From contig JAIXMP010000006.1 in assembly GCA_025677815.1 (NCBI GenBank), forward strand, positions 1,629,455-1,693,454: a DNA stretch of 64,000 bases, given 5' to 3'. Shown in pieces: positions 31,687 through 41,960 of the stretch (the first letter of the stretch is position 1; each line of letters opens with the position of its first letter). A model generated the notes under the pieces. It had not been told where the DNA came from, searched no databases, and was given only the letters and a program-made list of their open reading frames with translations. A program made the position numbers and the translations under genes. The DNA comes from Phascolomyces articulosus. Its lineage: Eukaryota > Mucoromycota > Mucoromycetes > Mucorales > Lichtheimiaceae.

Positions 31687-33030
31687 ATGGATAACAATAA
31701 TAATTTAAATGAGATACTAAATAATGAAATAAATAAATTAATTGCAGAACAATGGTCATTTTTAGATGAAAATTGGAATATTTTAAATAACAAATATAAT
31801 CACCGTACAGAAATCAAAGATATAAAAAATAATAATATTAAAATAATAAAAGATGTTTTATTAAATCAATTAGGATATATTCCTGTTTTTTATTTTTTAA
31901 ATTGTATTTATGGTACTTCAGAATACCCTGGACCATATAAGGAAATCGATAAAGGTTTATTAATATTATATCATATGGTAAGTGGTAAATCAGGTAGAGA
32001 TATGCATGAATTTATATCATATACTACATATTATTCATTATATAAAAAATTTTGGCATTCTAATTATAAAAGATTAACAAAAAAAATTGATACAGATTTA
32101 AATAAAATGTTTTCAAATATAAAAATTAGAATTATATCATCTTTATTAAATAATCCATCATCATTTAAAAACATAACATTATATATTGATGGTCACGATG
32201 GAAAAATAAAATATTATGATCCTGATACAAAAACAAAAGATATAAAATCATATAAATTAGATGGTCCTGGATTAAGAACTCAAATAGTTGTTGATAGTAA
32301 CCAAATGATTATATATATATCTAAAAGTGATAAATGTGGTAAAGGTAGTGATGGAACTATGTTTCTTGAAATGAAATTATATAATAAAATGCATATAGGA
32401 GATTGTTTAGCTATGGATGGTGGTTATAATTTATATATCAATAAATTTAAAGAAGAAAGTTTAAATAAAGGAAAAGATTTTTCAGATAAAAATTTTGTTT
32501 ATCCTATAAGAAAAGAAAATAATAAAAATTTAACAGCAATAGAATTACAATATAACAAAAGATTTGGTAGTTTTCGTTCTGAAATTGAAAATCAATTTTC
32601 TGTATTAGCATCCAAATTTAATCGATTTAATAATAATACATCAGCAATGCAAATAACAGATATTAAATATTATAATTTACAATTTAAATTAGCTTGTTTA
32701 TTAAAAAATATTTGGCAAATGGTAGATAAATATAAAATTCCATCACAACCTCACCATAAATTATGGTATACAGATAATTTTGAGTTCCCTACAATTGATC
32801 GTAAAATAGATATAGTAGTTACAGATAAAATAACTGTAGATAAAAATTTTAATGAAATGTTATCATTACAAAAAGATATTTTAAAATTAAATATAAATGA
32901 AAATATAAATGAAAATAATGAAATAGAAAATAGTGATAATGAAGAAGATACTGTAATGGAAGAAGTACAATTAAAACATAAAAAATTAAAAAAAGTTGTA
33001 GCAGTTGTTATTCCAAAAGATAAAAATTAA
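31687..33030 (+). CDS. AT-rich DDE_4 (HARBI1-like) transposase, intact copy 1
   Basis: Single exon of 447 residues with no stop or frameshift. The fold landmarks fit PIF/Harbinger-type endonucleases: first Asp in LYIDGHD (Asp168), second in LAMDGGY (Asp244), third acidic residue in FRSEIENQF (Glu299 or Glu301) followed by LASKF. The N-terminal 160 residues are helical and family-specific (YPGPYKEIDKGLL); the C-terminus is acidic then Lys-rich. Third codon positions are almost all A or T, more extreme than the HET or HAD genes. A diverged intact relative is at 45678-47018. No SANT/Myb partner gene (usual in Harbinger elements) and no clear terminal inverted repeats are seen nearby. It sits inside the KDZ element, so it is a later insertion. 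Family placement is by motif only. Confidence 0.78.
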   Translation: MDNNNNLNEILNNEINKLIAEQWSFLDENWNILNNKYNHRTEIKDIKNNNIKIIKDVLLNQLGYIPVFYFLNCIYGTSEYPGPYKEIDKGLLILYHMVSGKSGRDMHEFISYTTYYSLYKKFWHSNYKRLTKKIDTDLNKMFSNIKIRIISSLLNNPSSFKNITLYIDGHDGKIKYYDPDTKTKDIKSYKLDGPGLRTQIVVDSNQMIIYISKSDKCGKGSDGTMFLEMKLYNKMHIGDCLAMDGGYNLYINKFKEESLNKGKDFSDKNFVYPIRKENNKNLTAIELQYNKRFGSFRSEIENQFSVLASKFNRFNNNTSAMQITDIKYYNLQFKLACLLKNIWQMVDKYKIPSQPHHKLWYTDNFEFPTIDRKIDIVVTDKITVDKNFNEMLSLQKDILKLNINENINENNEIENSDNEEDTVMEEVQLKHKKLKKVVAVVIPKDKN

Positions 33031-33099
33031 ATTATAATATTTATAATAATTTTTTATACATTATTTAAAATTTATAGATTATGTAATTTTTATAATGAC

Positions 33100-33345
33100 C
33101 ATAAACAGTGTCCATATCAAACAAATGTAATATTAACAAACTACCATGATCAACAATTAAGTGGCATGGATAAGAAAACATATAAATACTGTACTTATAA
33201 AACTAGAATAATCTTCATCTTTATTATCATCTTTATTATTATAATAAATCCATACTGATTCTCACAAGACTTCTTCTGTCTCTATCTCTCTTTGTTATTA
33301 ATTCTATCATCAATTCTTATCTATACCATAATACCTGAGAATATA
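33100..33345 (+). repeat. LTR fragment
   Basis: Closely resembles 40080-40275: caaactaccatgatcaac, then AAGTGGCATGGATAAGAAAA, then CATATAAATACTGTACTT (TATA-like), then attctcacaagacttcttc. Probably the 3' part of an LTR of the same family as the relic at 39651. No coding sequence. Confidence 0.65.
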
Positions 33346-33581
33346 CAAAAGCATGATCAGGGTTTATAAGCAATAATTATTATTGTTATTCACTGTTAGT
33401 TAAAACCTATACATACAAAAGATACTTGAAAAGCCAGAAGGCAATTTATATTATAATAATTTATTATTTGAACGTCATTTTTAATTATACTATTAGGAAA
33501 TGAGGATTCATATGTTATAAGGAACAATGGCTCTAAAATAATTAACAGCTGGGTTTTATTTCCAGCTGAAGTGCAGTGGTC

Positions 33582-33700
33582 AAAAAAGAGAGTAGGTAAA
33601 GTAGGTTACCTACTTTCTATCTCAGGGGGTTTTATAGAGGTGCCTACTTGTACACATAAAACTTTAGAGGGCAGATTTTAAGCTGAGAGATCTGTCTGCC
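33582..33700 (-). repeat. KDZ right terminal inverted repeat
   Basis: Reverse complement of 25978-26099. It ends ...gatctgtctgcc at 33700. The palindrome AAGTAGGTaACCTACTT is kept. Confidence 0.85.
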
Positions 33701-33963
33701 ACTGGTGTATGAAATGTTCGTTTTAGGCAATACAAGCCATTGTTGCACAGTTTTCAGTACTGCTTTTAATAATAATAATAAGTGCATTCTGCTTATTTAA
33801 CTTTTATGCAAATTAAAATGAAAGGAAAGCACTCAATCGCAAAACATGTTCCAAGATCTAGTATTACTGTCCTTACCAGTGAAAGAAGCTGTAAAGTATT
33901 TAAAACAAAAAAATAAAAAATAAAAGCTACTTTAGGATAACCATTACAACAATTTCATGCTGC

Positions 33964-34337
33964 TGTCGTAACTAAAAATAAGGGTTACTACCATTTCCTT
34001 TTTTAATTTATTTTTGTAACACCTTATCGCTGCTATCGTATTTGCATTTTATTATGCCACGTATTTATCATCCATCATCTTATTAATTATTCGAACACGT
34101 ATTCAATTGACAGTCATGAACACGTATCGCATCCTCCATTATTCCACGTATACATATTATTATCATTAGTTTTATTATATAATTTATTATTATCACAAGT
34201 AGTTAGAAAACATATAAATACCCCTGACCATTAAAACAATAAACGACATCTTTCACGTCACTCTTTATTTTATCACTACTCTTCTGTTATCTCCATTTCT
34301 ATTGGCTTGGTATTGATCCGCCATAATTATCACGACA
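33964..34337 (+). repeat. Gypsy 5' LTR
   Basis: 374 bp, TGTCGTAACTAA... to ...ATTATCACGACA. A TATA-like CATATAAATACCCC lies at about 34210. One mismatch to the 3' LTR. Confidence 0.97.
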
Positions 34338-34339
34338 AT

Positions 34340-34347
34340 TGGTAGCG
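34340..34347 (+). promoter_or_regulatory. Gypsy primer binding site
   Basis: TGGTAGCG two bases after the 5' LTR, complementary to the 3' end of initiator tRNA-Met as used by many Ty3/gypsy elements. Only eight bases match that pattern before it diverges. Confidence 0.6.
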
Positions 34348-34363
34348 AAAGAAAAGGTTAATA

Positions 34364-35452
34364 ATGTCTCAAGAAAACAATCCGTATAACGCTCAGAATT
34401 TTCAAGGGTATCGAGTACAACAGCCTATTCCTGATGAAGATACTTACATACCTAATGCCGCACAAGAAGTACTTACCACAACAAGACAAGAAGTTTCTTT
34501 CGAAGTTCCACAACCAAGACAAGTACAAGAAGTATCAGAACAACAACCAAATAACGATATTGCCACTCTCATCCAAGCGTTAAAACAAGTTCTAACCAAG
34601 AAAGACTCCGCTCCCATTTTCCGTGCCCGCATACGTGAACCTGACACGTATCATGGTGATAGAAGTTTGGACGCCGCTATTGGTTGGGCTCGATCAGTGG
34701 AACGATACCTTACGATGGCTGGACTGGATGGAACGCAATGGGTAGCTTATGCTACCACCCTGCTGCGCGACGAAGCAGACACATGGTGGCGTCAACAGGA
34801 GCTTCTGGGTGATTGCAAGCAATGGTTGGACTTCAAGAAACGGTTACTTGCCAATTTCAATCCTCCCAATCATGCACAATTAGCTCGTGATCGTTTGGCC
34901 GCTCTATTCCAAACAAGTACCGTTGCCACTTACGTGTCTCAGTTCCAAGCTGCCTGGTCATCGGTACCATCAATGAGAGATGAAGAAGCTTTGGACCGTT
35001 TCCAACGAGGATTAAACCCAAGCATCCGTTTACAAGTCATGACCCGGTTCCCAATGAATACTGACGAAGCAATGCAGTTAGCATTAGCTGTTGAAGCAGC
35101 TCAACAATATAGCCAACCCATCCAAATAGAAAATAATCATCCCTCGTTCCAACAACGTCCTTATCAACAACAACAATTTGCACCCGAGTATCTCCGTTCA
35201 TCTGGTATCGCGCCGATGGATTTGGATGCTATCCGACCAAGAAGACAAGGTTCAAACTGGCGTTCATCAGATCGTGGTGGTAACAATTGGCGTGGTCCAA
35301 ATAACTTCCGTGTTGGTAACAACGACGAAAAGGACTGCTACAATTGCGGTGGTTTCGGTCACATCGCACGTTTCTGTCCGTCACCACGACGTCAAGGTCG
35401 TCAAGGTCAAACCCGATCCAACCAGGGAAAAGGTCAAACGCGTCGGGATTAA
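34364..35452 (+). CDS. Gypsy gag with CCHC zinc knuckle
   Basis: 362 residues. The central retrotransposon gag region (FRARIREPDTYHGDRSLD ... VERYLTMAGL ... WRQQELLGDCKQWLDFKKR ... DRFQRGLNPSIRLQV) fits the capsid family. Near the C-terminus is one zinc knuckle, CYNCGGFGHIARFC, followed by an Arg-rich tail. It forms the particle and packages RNA. The frame ends in TAA at 35450-35452, overlapping pol by 109 nt. Start is the first ATG after the primer site (MSQENNPYN). Intact. Confidence 0.95.
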   Translation: MSQENNPYNAQNFQGYRVQQPIPDEDTYIPNAAQEVLTTTRQEVSFEVPQPRQVQEVSEQQPNNDIATLIQALKQVLTKKDSAPIFRARIREPDTYHGDRSLDAAIGWARSVERYLTMAGLDGTQWVAYATTLLRDEADTWWRQQELLGDCKQWLDFKKRLLANFNPPNHAQLARDRLAALFQTSTVATYVSQFQAAWSSVPSMRDEEALDRFQRGLNPSIRLQVMTRFPMNTDEAMQLALAVEAAQQYSQPIQIENNHPSFQQRPYQQQQFAPEYLRSSGIAPMDLDAIRPRRQGSNWRSSDRGGNNWRGPNNFRVGNNDEKDCYNCGGFGHIARFCPSPRRQGRQGQTRSNQGKGQTRRD

Positions 35453-38400
35453 AGGGAGTCCCTTCGCGTTCATATCCATCCCTTAATGCTATTCAAGAAG
35501 GAGAACGAGTGGAGCCAGAAGGAGAACTGATCGATTTATCGGAAGGACAAGATGCTGGTTCCTCGTTGCTAGCCCAAACATTAGAGGCAGATAGTAGTTA
35601 CTTTGATTCATTATTGTCAATAAAAGAAACTGATTTACCACTGTATTTAATGTCGTGTAACGGTCGTGATGTAAAAGTATTGATTGATTCTGGCGCTTCG
35701 GGTAGCTATGTATCGACAAAAGTTGCTATGGGTCTGCCAACTATATTCGTACAAGGTCGTGATGTTGAAACTGCTGGTGGTCATCTTTTATCCATCAACA
35801 AGCAAGCTACATTGGCACTGGAGGCACAAGGTTATAAACATAAGGCTTCAGCATATGTTCTTGATACAAAGTTTGACCTAATCCTTGGTCGTGATTGGCT
35901 CAAAACTGTTCAACCTACACCTGATTGGGAGCTCGATACATGGAAGATCCATAAAAATAATCAAGAATATATTCTTCGTCCTTATCACAAGCGCTCTATT
36001 CCTGAATTGTCGTACCTTCTATCTCATCGCCAAGTTCAACGGATCGATCGTAAAAAGAATATGGGTGAAATATTCTTGTGTTATGTGAAACCAGAGGCTG
36101 TTGTGTCCAAGGAGTTACCAAACAAGGAAGTGGAATCGCTAGTAGCTGAATACAAAGATGTGTTCCAAGATCAGTTACCAGGATTGCCTCCAGTACGAGA
36201 AGTTGAACATGCTATTGAAACTGGTAATGCTGATCCAATCTCCAGACCACCTTTTAAAATGAGCCCTTTGGAGTTGGATGAACTTCGTCGTCAATTAAAG
36301 GAGCTTCTTGATTTGGGTCTCATTCGTCCAAGTAAATCAGATTGGGGTGCACCAGTTTTATTCGTTCGGAAGGCGGATGGCAGTATGCGAATGTGTGTGG
36401 ATTATCGTGCTATTAACCGATTGACTAAACGTCAGTCTACTCCACTTCCAAGAATCGATGAATGCCTCGAAAAGTTGTCAGGTGCGCGCTTTTTCAGTTC
36501 GATCGATTTACGTAGTGGTTATCATCAAGTCCGTATTACTGAGGAAGATATACCAAAAACTGCTTTCAATACTCGGTATGGATCGTTTGAATTTTTGGTA
36601 TTACCGTTTGGTCTCACGAATGCACCACCAACTTTCCAACGCCTTATGAATTCGGTTCTGGGGGATCTTTTGGACAAGTCAGCTATGTGCTATCTGGATG
36701 ACATTTTAATTTTCAGCAAAACCAAAGAAGAGCATGAGCAGCACGTTCGACAAGTACTGGATAAACTATGTGAGGTCAAACTTATTGCCAATTTAAAGAA
36801 GTGCGACTTGTTCAAGACCGAGTTGGAGTTTGTTGGGTTTCGGGTTTCTGCTGAGGGTATTTTGCCATCAAAAGCAAAAATTAAAGCTATCCAAGAATGG
36901 CCACAACCGACTAATGTTCAAGAGGTTCGTCAATTTGTTGGTCTGGCATCACATTACCGTCGTTTTATTCAAGGATTTGCTTCCATTGCTGCACCTTTGA
37001 CTGAATTGACAAAAGGTACGGGGGCGAAGAAAAGACCAATTGTTTGGAGTGATGTGTGTGAGAAAGCTTTCTTAGAAATCAAAGACCGCATGACTGCTGC
37101 CCCACTTTTGTTGCCACCCAATCCCGAATTGCCATACACTATCGAAACAGACGCGTCTGATTTTGGTGCTGGTGGTGTTTTATTACAGCAAGGACCTGAT
37201 GGTATGATGCATCCTCTTGCCTTTGAATCAAAAAAGTTTTCAGTCGCGGAGCGTAATTTTCCGGCGCAAGAACGCGAGCTTTTGGCCATTTTGCACTGCC
37301 TTCGTCAATGGAGATGTTTCATCGAAGGGAGAGAGTATATAGTCCTGAGTGACCATCATCCACTCAAATACTTCCGTTCTCAAAAGAAACCGACCCCAAG
37401 ACTGACCCGTTGGATTGCAGAAATTGAATTGTACGATCCAAACATTCAATACAAGCCTGGTAAGGAAAATCACGTACCAGATTTACTTTCAAGACGGGAT
37501 GGTCCCGAGTGTGTCACGCATGAACCTTCACTGGAACCCGATTATCTGTATGCTGTCAAAGCAATCCAAGAAACAGATTGGCCCAAATTCTATGCAAAAC
37601 CAGAACAACATTGGCCTCCCATGTACAAGGATATTCTCAAGAAACATAAGGACAAGTTTGTGGTAGAAAATAATGTTGTTTTCCGTTTTGTAAAAACTGT
37701 AAATGATGGAGTTAAAAGAGCTGAATTTGTCCTATTTGCCCGCCGTGCCGATTTGGTTCAAGATTTCCATAAATCATATGGTCATGCTGGTCGCACAACA
37801 ATCCATCACTTAATGAAGACACGCTACTGGTGGCCCAATATGCTCTCTGATATTCAAGACTGGTTGACTACTTGCCCACAGTGCCAATTGGCGGCCAATG
37901 CTGATCGTAAGGTACACCATGCTCCTATGAAACCTCTGAATATACCGTCCGCTTTTGCTCGCTGGCATCTCGATTTTATTGGTGAATTACCCACCACCGT
38001 CAATAAAAATCGATGGTTACTTGTTGCTGTTGACTATGCCACCAATTGGACGATCTGTCGTGCTATTTCAGACGCCACTGGTGAAGCTATTGCTGACTTC
38101 ATCTACACGGAAATTGTTCTCAAATTTGGTGCTCCTGCAGAAATTTTAACGGATCGTGGTGCCAACTTCATGTCCGGTGTATTAAACAGCTATTTGGGTC
38201 GCATCAAGGTCAATCATACGCTCACTAGTGCATTCCATCCCCGTACCAATTCTAAAGTGGAACGAACCAATGGTATACTGAAGCAAATGATACGCAAATA
38301 TTGTAATGGAAGGATCCATCTTTGGGACCAATTTGTTGAACCTTCCGTATTTGCCTGCAATGTTCGAAAGCATCGTACTACTGGGTTTAGTCCTTTTTTC

Positions 38401-38934
38401 CTCGTTTATGGTCAAGAACCTGTGTTGCCTGGTGATCATCTCCGACCATTCATGGATATTTCGGAATCCACTCAAGAAGATTCACTTGCTGTCTCTAGTC
38501 GTGCTCAAGAAGTTCATCGTTTGCGTGAGACGCGAGCGCGGGCTGAACAACGGTTAAAACAAAACGCTCTCAAGGATAAAGCACTCTGGGATGCAGCTTT
38601 AAAGCCTCAAAAATTTCTTGTGAACGACCATGTTTTGATGCGACATGAAAACAAATTCAGCCTCGAATTTAACTGGAAAGGCCCCTTCAAAATCATTGCC
38701 TCAAGACCAAATCGCGACATCTACCAACTAGAAGACTTACATGGAAAAATATATGATTCTTGGGTTCATACCGATCGTCTCCGTCCTATTAATAATGATT
38801 CCGAAATTACTTCTGATCCTTGGTTTGACCCCACCGCCGCTCGCGCTGCTGAACGCCGTTATATGCATGCTTCCAATCGAATTGCTTTGTTGTCCGAGGA
38901 CGTACAACATTCTGGGGAGAGGATATTGTCGTAA
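35344..38934 (+). CDS. Gypsy pol: protease, RT, RNase H, integrase
   Basis: Open for 1196 codons in the -1 frame relative to gag, overlapping its last 109 nt; expression by -1 frameshifting is likely, so the true start is not the first Met. Domains in order: aspartic protease with LIDSGASGSYVS (about 35680), RT with SSIDLRSGYHQV (about 36495) and YLDDILIF (about 36690), RNase H with IETDASDFGAGG (about 37141), the H2C2 zinc finger HAGRTTIHHLM ... CPQC (about 37780-37880), integrase with HLDFIGELP, LTDRGANFMS and SKVERTNG (about 37965-38270), and a GPY/F-like C-terminal module (WKGPFKIIASR). No chromodomain follows. It ends 8 nt inside the 3' LTR. All catalytic residues are present. Confidence 0.97.
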   Translation: MRWFRSHRTFLSVTTTSRSSRSNPIQPGKRSNASGLKGVPSRSYPSLNAIQEGERVEPEGELIDLSEGQDAGSSLLAQTLEADSSYFDSLLSIKETDLPLYLMSCNGRDVKVLIDSGASGSYVSTKVAMGLPTIFVQGRDVETAGGHLLSINKQATLALEAQGYKHKASAYVLDTKFDLILGRDWLKTVQPTPDWELDTWKIHKNNQEYILRPYHKRSIPELSYLLSHRQVQRIDRKKNMGEIFLCYVKPEAVVSKELPNKEVESLVAEYKDVFQDQLPGLPPVREVEHAIETGNADPISRPPFKMSPLELDELRRQLKELLDLGLIRPSKSDWGAPVLFVRKADGSMRMCVDYRAINRLTKRQSTPLPRIDECLEKLSGARFFSSIDLRSGYHQVRITEEDIPKTAFNTRYGSFEFLVLPFGLTNAPPTFQRLMNSVLGDLLDKSAMCYLDDILIFSKTKEEHEQHVRQVLDKLCEVKLIANLKKCDLFKTELEFVGFRVSAEGILPSKAKIKAIQEWPQPTNVQEVRQFVGLASHYRRFIQGFASIAAPLTELTKGTGAKKRPIVWSDVCEKAFLEIKDRMTAAPLLLPPNPELPYTIETDASDFGAGGVLLQQGPDGMMHPLAFESKKFSVAERNFPAQERELLAILHCLRQWRCFIEGREYIVLSDHHPLKYFRSQKKPTPRLTRWIAEIELYDPNIQYKPGKENHVPDLLSRRDGPECVTHEPSLEPDYLYAVKAIQETDWPKFYAKPEQHWPPMYKDILKKHKDKFVVENNVVFRFVKTVNDGVKRAEFVLFARRADLVQDFHKSYGHAGRTTIHHLMKTRYWWPNMLSDIQDWLTTCPQCQLAANADRKVHHAPMKPLNIPSAFARWHLDFIGELPTTVNKNRWLLVAVDYATNWTICRAISDATGEAIADFIYTEIVLKFGAPAEILTDRGANFMSGVLNSYLGRIKVNHTLTSAFHPRTNSKVERTNGILKQMIRKYCNGRIHLWDQFVEPSVFACNVRKHRTTGFSPFFLVYGQEPVLPGDHLRPFMDISESTQEDSLAVSSRAQEVHRLRETRARAEQRLKQNALKDKALWDAALKPQKFLVNDHVLMRHENKFSLEFNWKGPFKIIASRPNRDIYQLEDLHGKIYDSWVHTDRLRPINNDSEITSDPWFDPTAARAAERRYMHASNRIALLSEDVQHSGERILS
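38914..38923 (+). promoter_or_regulatory. Gypsy polypurine tract
   Basis: GGGGAGAGGA immediately before the 3' LTR, the usual plus-strand primer site. It overlaps the end of pol. Confidence 0.75.
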
Positions 38935-39300
38935 CTAAAAATAAGGGTTACTACCATTTCCTTTTTTAATTTATTTTTGTAACACCTTATCGCTGCTATC
39001 GTATTTGCATTTTATTATGCCACGTATTTATCATCCATCATCTTATTAATTATTCGAACACGTATTCAATTGACAGTCATGAACACGTATCGCATCCTCC
39101 ATTATTCCACGTATACATATTATTATCATTAGTTTTATTATATAATTTATTATTATCACAAGTAGTTAGAAAACATATAAATACCCCTGACCATTAAAAC
39201 AATAAACGACATCTTTCACGTTACTCTTTATTTTATCACTACTCTTCTGTTATCTCCATTTCTATTGGCTTGGTATTGATCCGCCATAATTATCACGACA
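38927..39300 (+). repeat. Gypsy 3' LTR
   Basis: 374 bp, identical to the 5' LTR except one C-to-T site. Contains the pol stop codon. Confidence 0.97.
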
Positions 39301-39304
39301 CTGC

Positions 39305-39560
39305 CTTAAGGCAAAATGCAACTTCATCGACATCAACATCACCAGTCTCAATCAATTCTGTTGCAGATGAGCACCATGGCGAATCAATCAATAACAATTC
39401 TCTCCCTCTCAACAATCGCCACTCTTTCCCCTCATGCCAGCAATACTCTGCCCCTTGTCTAAAAAATAGTACCTATGATGATTGGGAGAAACTTTTCCCT
39501 GATCTTTAGAAAGCTTATCTTTGTGGTCTTGGCCTTTATGCAGTTGATACAGCTAAATTA
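39305..39560 (+). pseudogene. Coding fragment beside the gypsy element
   Basis: After the CTGC duplication one frame reads QNATSSTSTSPVSINS, then CLKNSTYDDWEKLFPDL, TAG at 39507-39509, then KAYLCGLGLYAVDTAKLDLIG. The W..LFP.L...Y pattern with flanking Cys resembles Cys-cluster regions found in KDZ-type transposases, but the match is weak. The stop is one C-to-T change from CAG. The gypsy element inserted just upstream, so the 5' part may lie before 33964. Confidence 0.35.
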
Positions 39561-39650
39561 GACCTTATAGGAACACAATGATGCAATTGTGACATTATAG
39601 ATACTAGCAAAGTTATCTGTATATTCAAATATGGTTAGTGAAGATGAAAG

Positions 39651-40275
39651 TATTGTTGTATCAGAGAATATCAATAAATAAAAGAAATAAGCAGGAGATG
39701 ATATAATTCAATGAGACCCAAAATAATTCAGTGAAGTTTTATTGCGATTCAAAAATAATCTCTATTTATACTAAATTGCTTATTATGGATGGACTGCCAC
39801 TATATGTGTATTATAGTATCATTGAGATATTTTGACATATCTACACTTCTTCTCATATAATAATACTAAAATCACTAATGATTGGCTGCTCCCTATTTTA
39901 TATTCCAAAGTCATTACATTCTTTATCTTACAAAGAATAATATAATATGACACCATATTCTTATTTTACATGATACTCATCATCATACCTAATATCCTTA
40001 CCAATGTATCTTTATAATGAATATACCTTAACATTCTCTCTATGAATACTTGTATCATATCGACATTCTAAACAAACTCTAATAATAACAAACTACTATG
40101 ATCAACTATTAAGTGGCATAGATAAGAAAACATATAAACACTGTACTTGTAAAACTAGAAATAATTATCACCTTTATTATTATAATAAATCTACATTGAT
40201 TCTCATAAGACTTCTTTTGTCTCTTTTTACTGGTCATTACTCTACTCATTTCTTATCCATACCATAATCATATTT
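39651..40275 (+). repeat. LTR relic, TGTTGTATCAGAGA family, plus strand
   Basis: Starts near TGTATCAGAGAATATC and proceeds ataaataaaagaaataagcaggaga. The same start and following blocks occur on the minus strand from 43024. It includes a TATA-like ACATATAAACACTG near 40130 and the block shared with 33100-33345. Borders are approximate. Confidence 0.55.
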
Positions 40276-41264
40276 CTTATGGACCACATCATTTAAATTA
40301 TATATGCTATAAGACTGTTTGAATAATGGAAGTTATAGAACGTGTGAACGATGAGGGTGGGAATCAACAAGTGAATTACACATTTGCATAATGAATGATA
40401 TGCCTAGGAGAAAAGCATAACCTATGTCACAATAGCTGTGCTTCAAATATAAATTACCACACAAGTGAGGCAAAGGGTGAATAGCATTTTCTATTATGAA
40501 TAATAATAATGATTAAGAAGTTATTGTATATTAGATACAACATTACCCCCCACCAGATTGGAACAACTGTCATAATGAGTTTTGCATTACACTGGCTTTA
40601 TAAGAGAAGAAACATGATCAATAAAACTCTAGTTAAAAAATCCCAGGGTTATAGGTAAAAAATGGTTTTAGTAAAAGATATGTTTAAGTACATCTGTATT
40701 TAGTAAAATGAGGTAAATGACATGGCTTATTTAATGCATGTTCGCTCAATTTACTTTTCTTTGGTGTTGGTAGTACATATCTAGCCTTACTGTCTGTATT
40801 TTTATTTTTATTAAGATGTAGAGGTGGTGTATATTTGCCAGTTATATTATTGTTGTTATTTCAATGTTACTAATATTTTTCAATTAGCATCAAATCATTG
40901 AAGTGCTTAATTCTTGATTGGTTCCTAGGTATAATCTTTAGGACCATAACCTTTCCATCAGACAAGGTATTTATAATTACCTAGTATACCCTAATGATCT
41001 ATAATTGATTACATTTCATAGAAGTCATTACTAGAGGCAATAGTATCTTGCAAAATTAATTTAGTGTGATGTAGAGGAATATCACAAGAAGAGCACCCAT
41101 TAGATCAGTTAAAACATGTTGACCATTGCCCTTGTTCTTTCTATGCACTATAAAAGGACCCTCATAATAAGCATCTGTTTTAGATTTACAATTCATCTTT
41201 TTATCCATAACTTTACTACCAGTAGGGATTTCTTTAATAATTCAGAATTTCTTAGAGAATTTAC

Positions 41265-41960
41265 CTTGTTAAGCAGTTTGTAGTGCGTTCATGTGATCAC
41301 AAATTATAGGAATAACTATTTTAATTAATTTTTCTTTATATTTAATATTAAATCATAATTCATCATCCACTTCATTAATATCCAAATGACTATAATCCTA
41401 CCATAAATTAAGTTGATGTGCAAACATCAATGAGAAGGGACAGGAGTTGTGCAATTTTATAATTTTGTTGTTAATACTCAGTTGTGCAGTAGGAAGGAAT
41501 AGATCCTAGTTATCTTTTTTACTATAAAGGCATTGAATAATAACATTTTTCATTACTTTAACTTTTGTCTCTATACTACCGTTTACTCTAGGGTTATATA
41601 GAGTAAGAAGATGACTATCTACACTATAGTATTCAAGATGTTGGACAACTTCATTTGCAAACTCTATACCTCTGTCACTCTATAATACTTTCACAAAACT
41701 AAAATCAGCAAAGACTAATATAAGTGTTTTTGAAACAGTAAGAGCTGTCTTATTAGGAAGAGCTTATAATAAGGTGATCTATGAAAATATGTCTACTATT
41801 ATAAGAATGTAATTATTACCTATTTTATCTAGCATACAATAGCTTCATAATAAATAATAATTCTTTATTATTATTATTATTATTACTGTCATTCACCCTA
41901 TATCTCACTTGTGCAGTGATTCTATTTGAATGATTACCTATGTTATATGTAGTATTGCAC
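41265..41960 (-). pseudogene. LTR-retrotransposon integrase relic
   Basis: On the minus strand one frame reads KIGNNYILIIVDIFS (about 41820), SDRGIEFANEVVQHL (about 41640-41690, second Asp), YNPRVNGSIETKVKVMK (about 41570-41600, third acidic residue) and LFLPTAQLSINNKI. The order fits a retroviral-type (rve) integrase core. Internal stops include FS-stop-IT, KVL-stop-SDRG, KDN-stop-DLF and NLW-stop-DYS, mostly where Gln or Trp is expected. No frameshift is needed over this stretch. Upstream (42.0-42.5 kb) is similar decayed sequence in which I cannot trace domains. Inactive. Confidence 0.65.

Larger units (their letters stand above)
25978..33700 (+). mobile_element. KDZ (Kyakuja-Dileera-Zisupton) DNA transposon with nested insertions
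   Basis: Bounded by ~120 bp terminal inverted repeats (25978-26099 and 33582-33700, about 95% identical by eye). Inside are an accessory multi-exon gene (26206-27453) and a KDZ transposase (28069-31235), both on the plus strand. The right part is interrupted by an LTR-like repeat (31236-31553), a DDE_4-type gene (31687-33030) and an LTR fragment (33100-33345). KDZ elements are known from fungi and some animals and often carry Cys-cluster domains. Target duplication not identified. Confidence 0.75.
33964..39300 (+). mobile_element. Complete Ty3/gypsy LTR retrotransposon, young
   Basis: Two 374 bp LTRs (33964-34337, 38927-39300) that differ at a single base (C/T in ttcacgtYactc), a primer binding site, gag, pol in another frame and a polypurine tract. 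The flanking tetranucleotide CTGC is present at 33960-33963 and 39301-39304, a likely 4 bp target duplication. LTR ends are TGTCG...CGACA. Order protease-RT-RNase H-integrase places it in Ty3/gypsy. All frames are open, so it may still be active. Confidence 0.97.
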
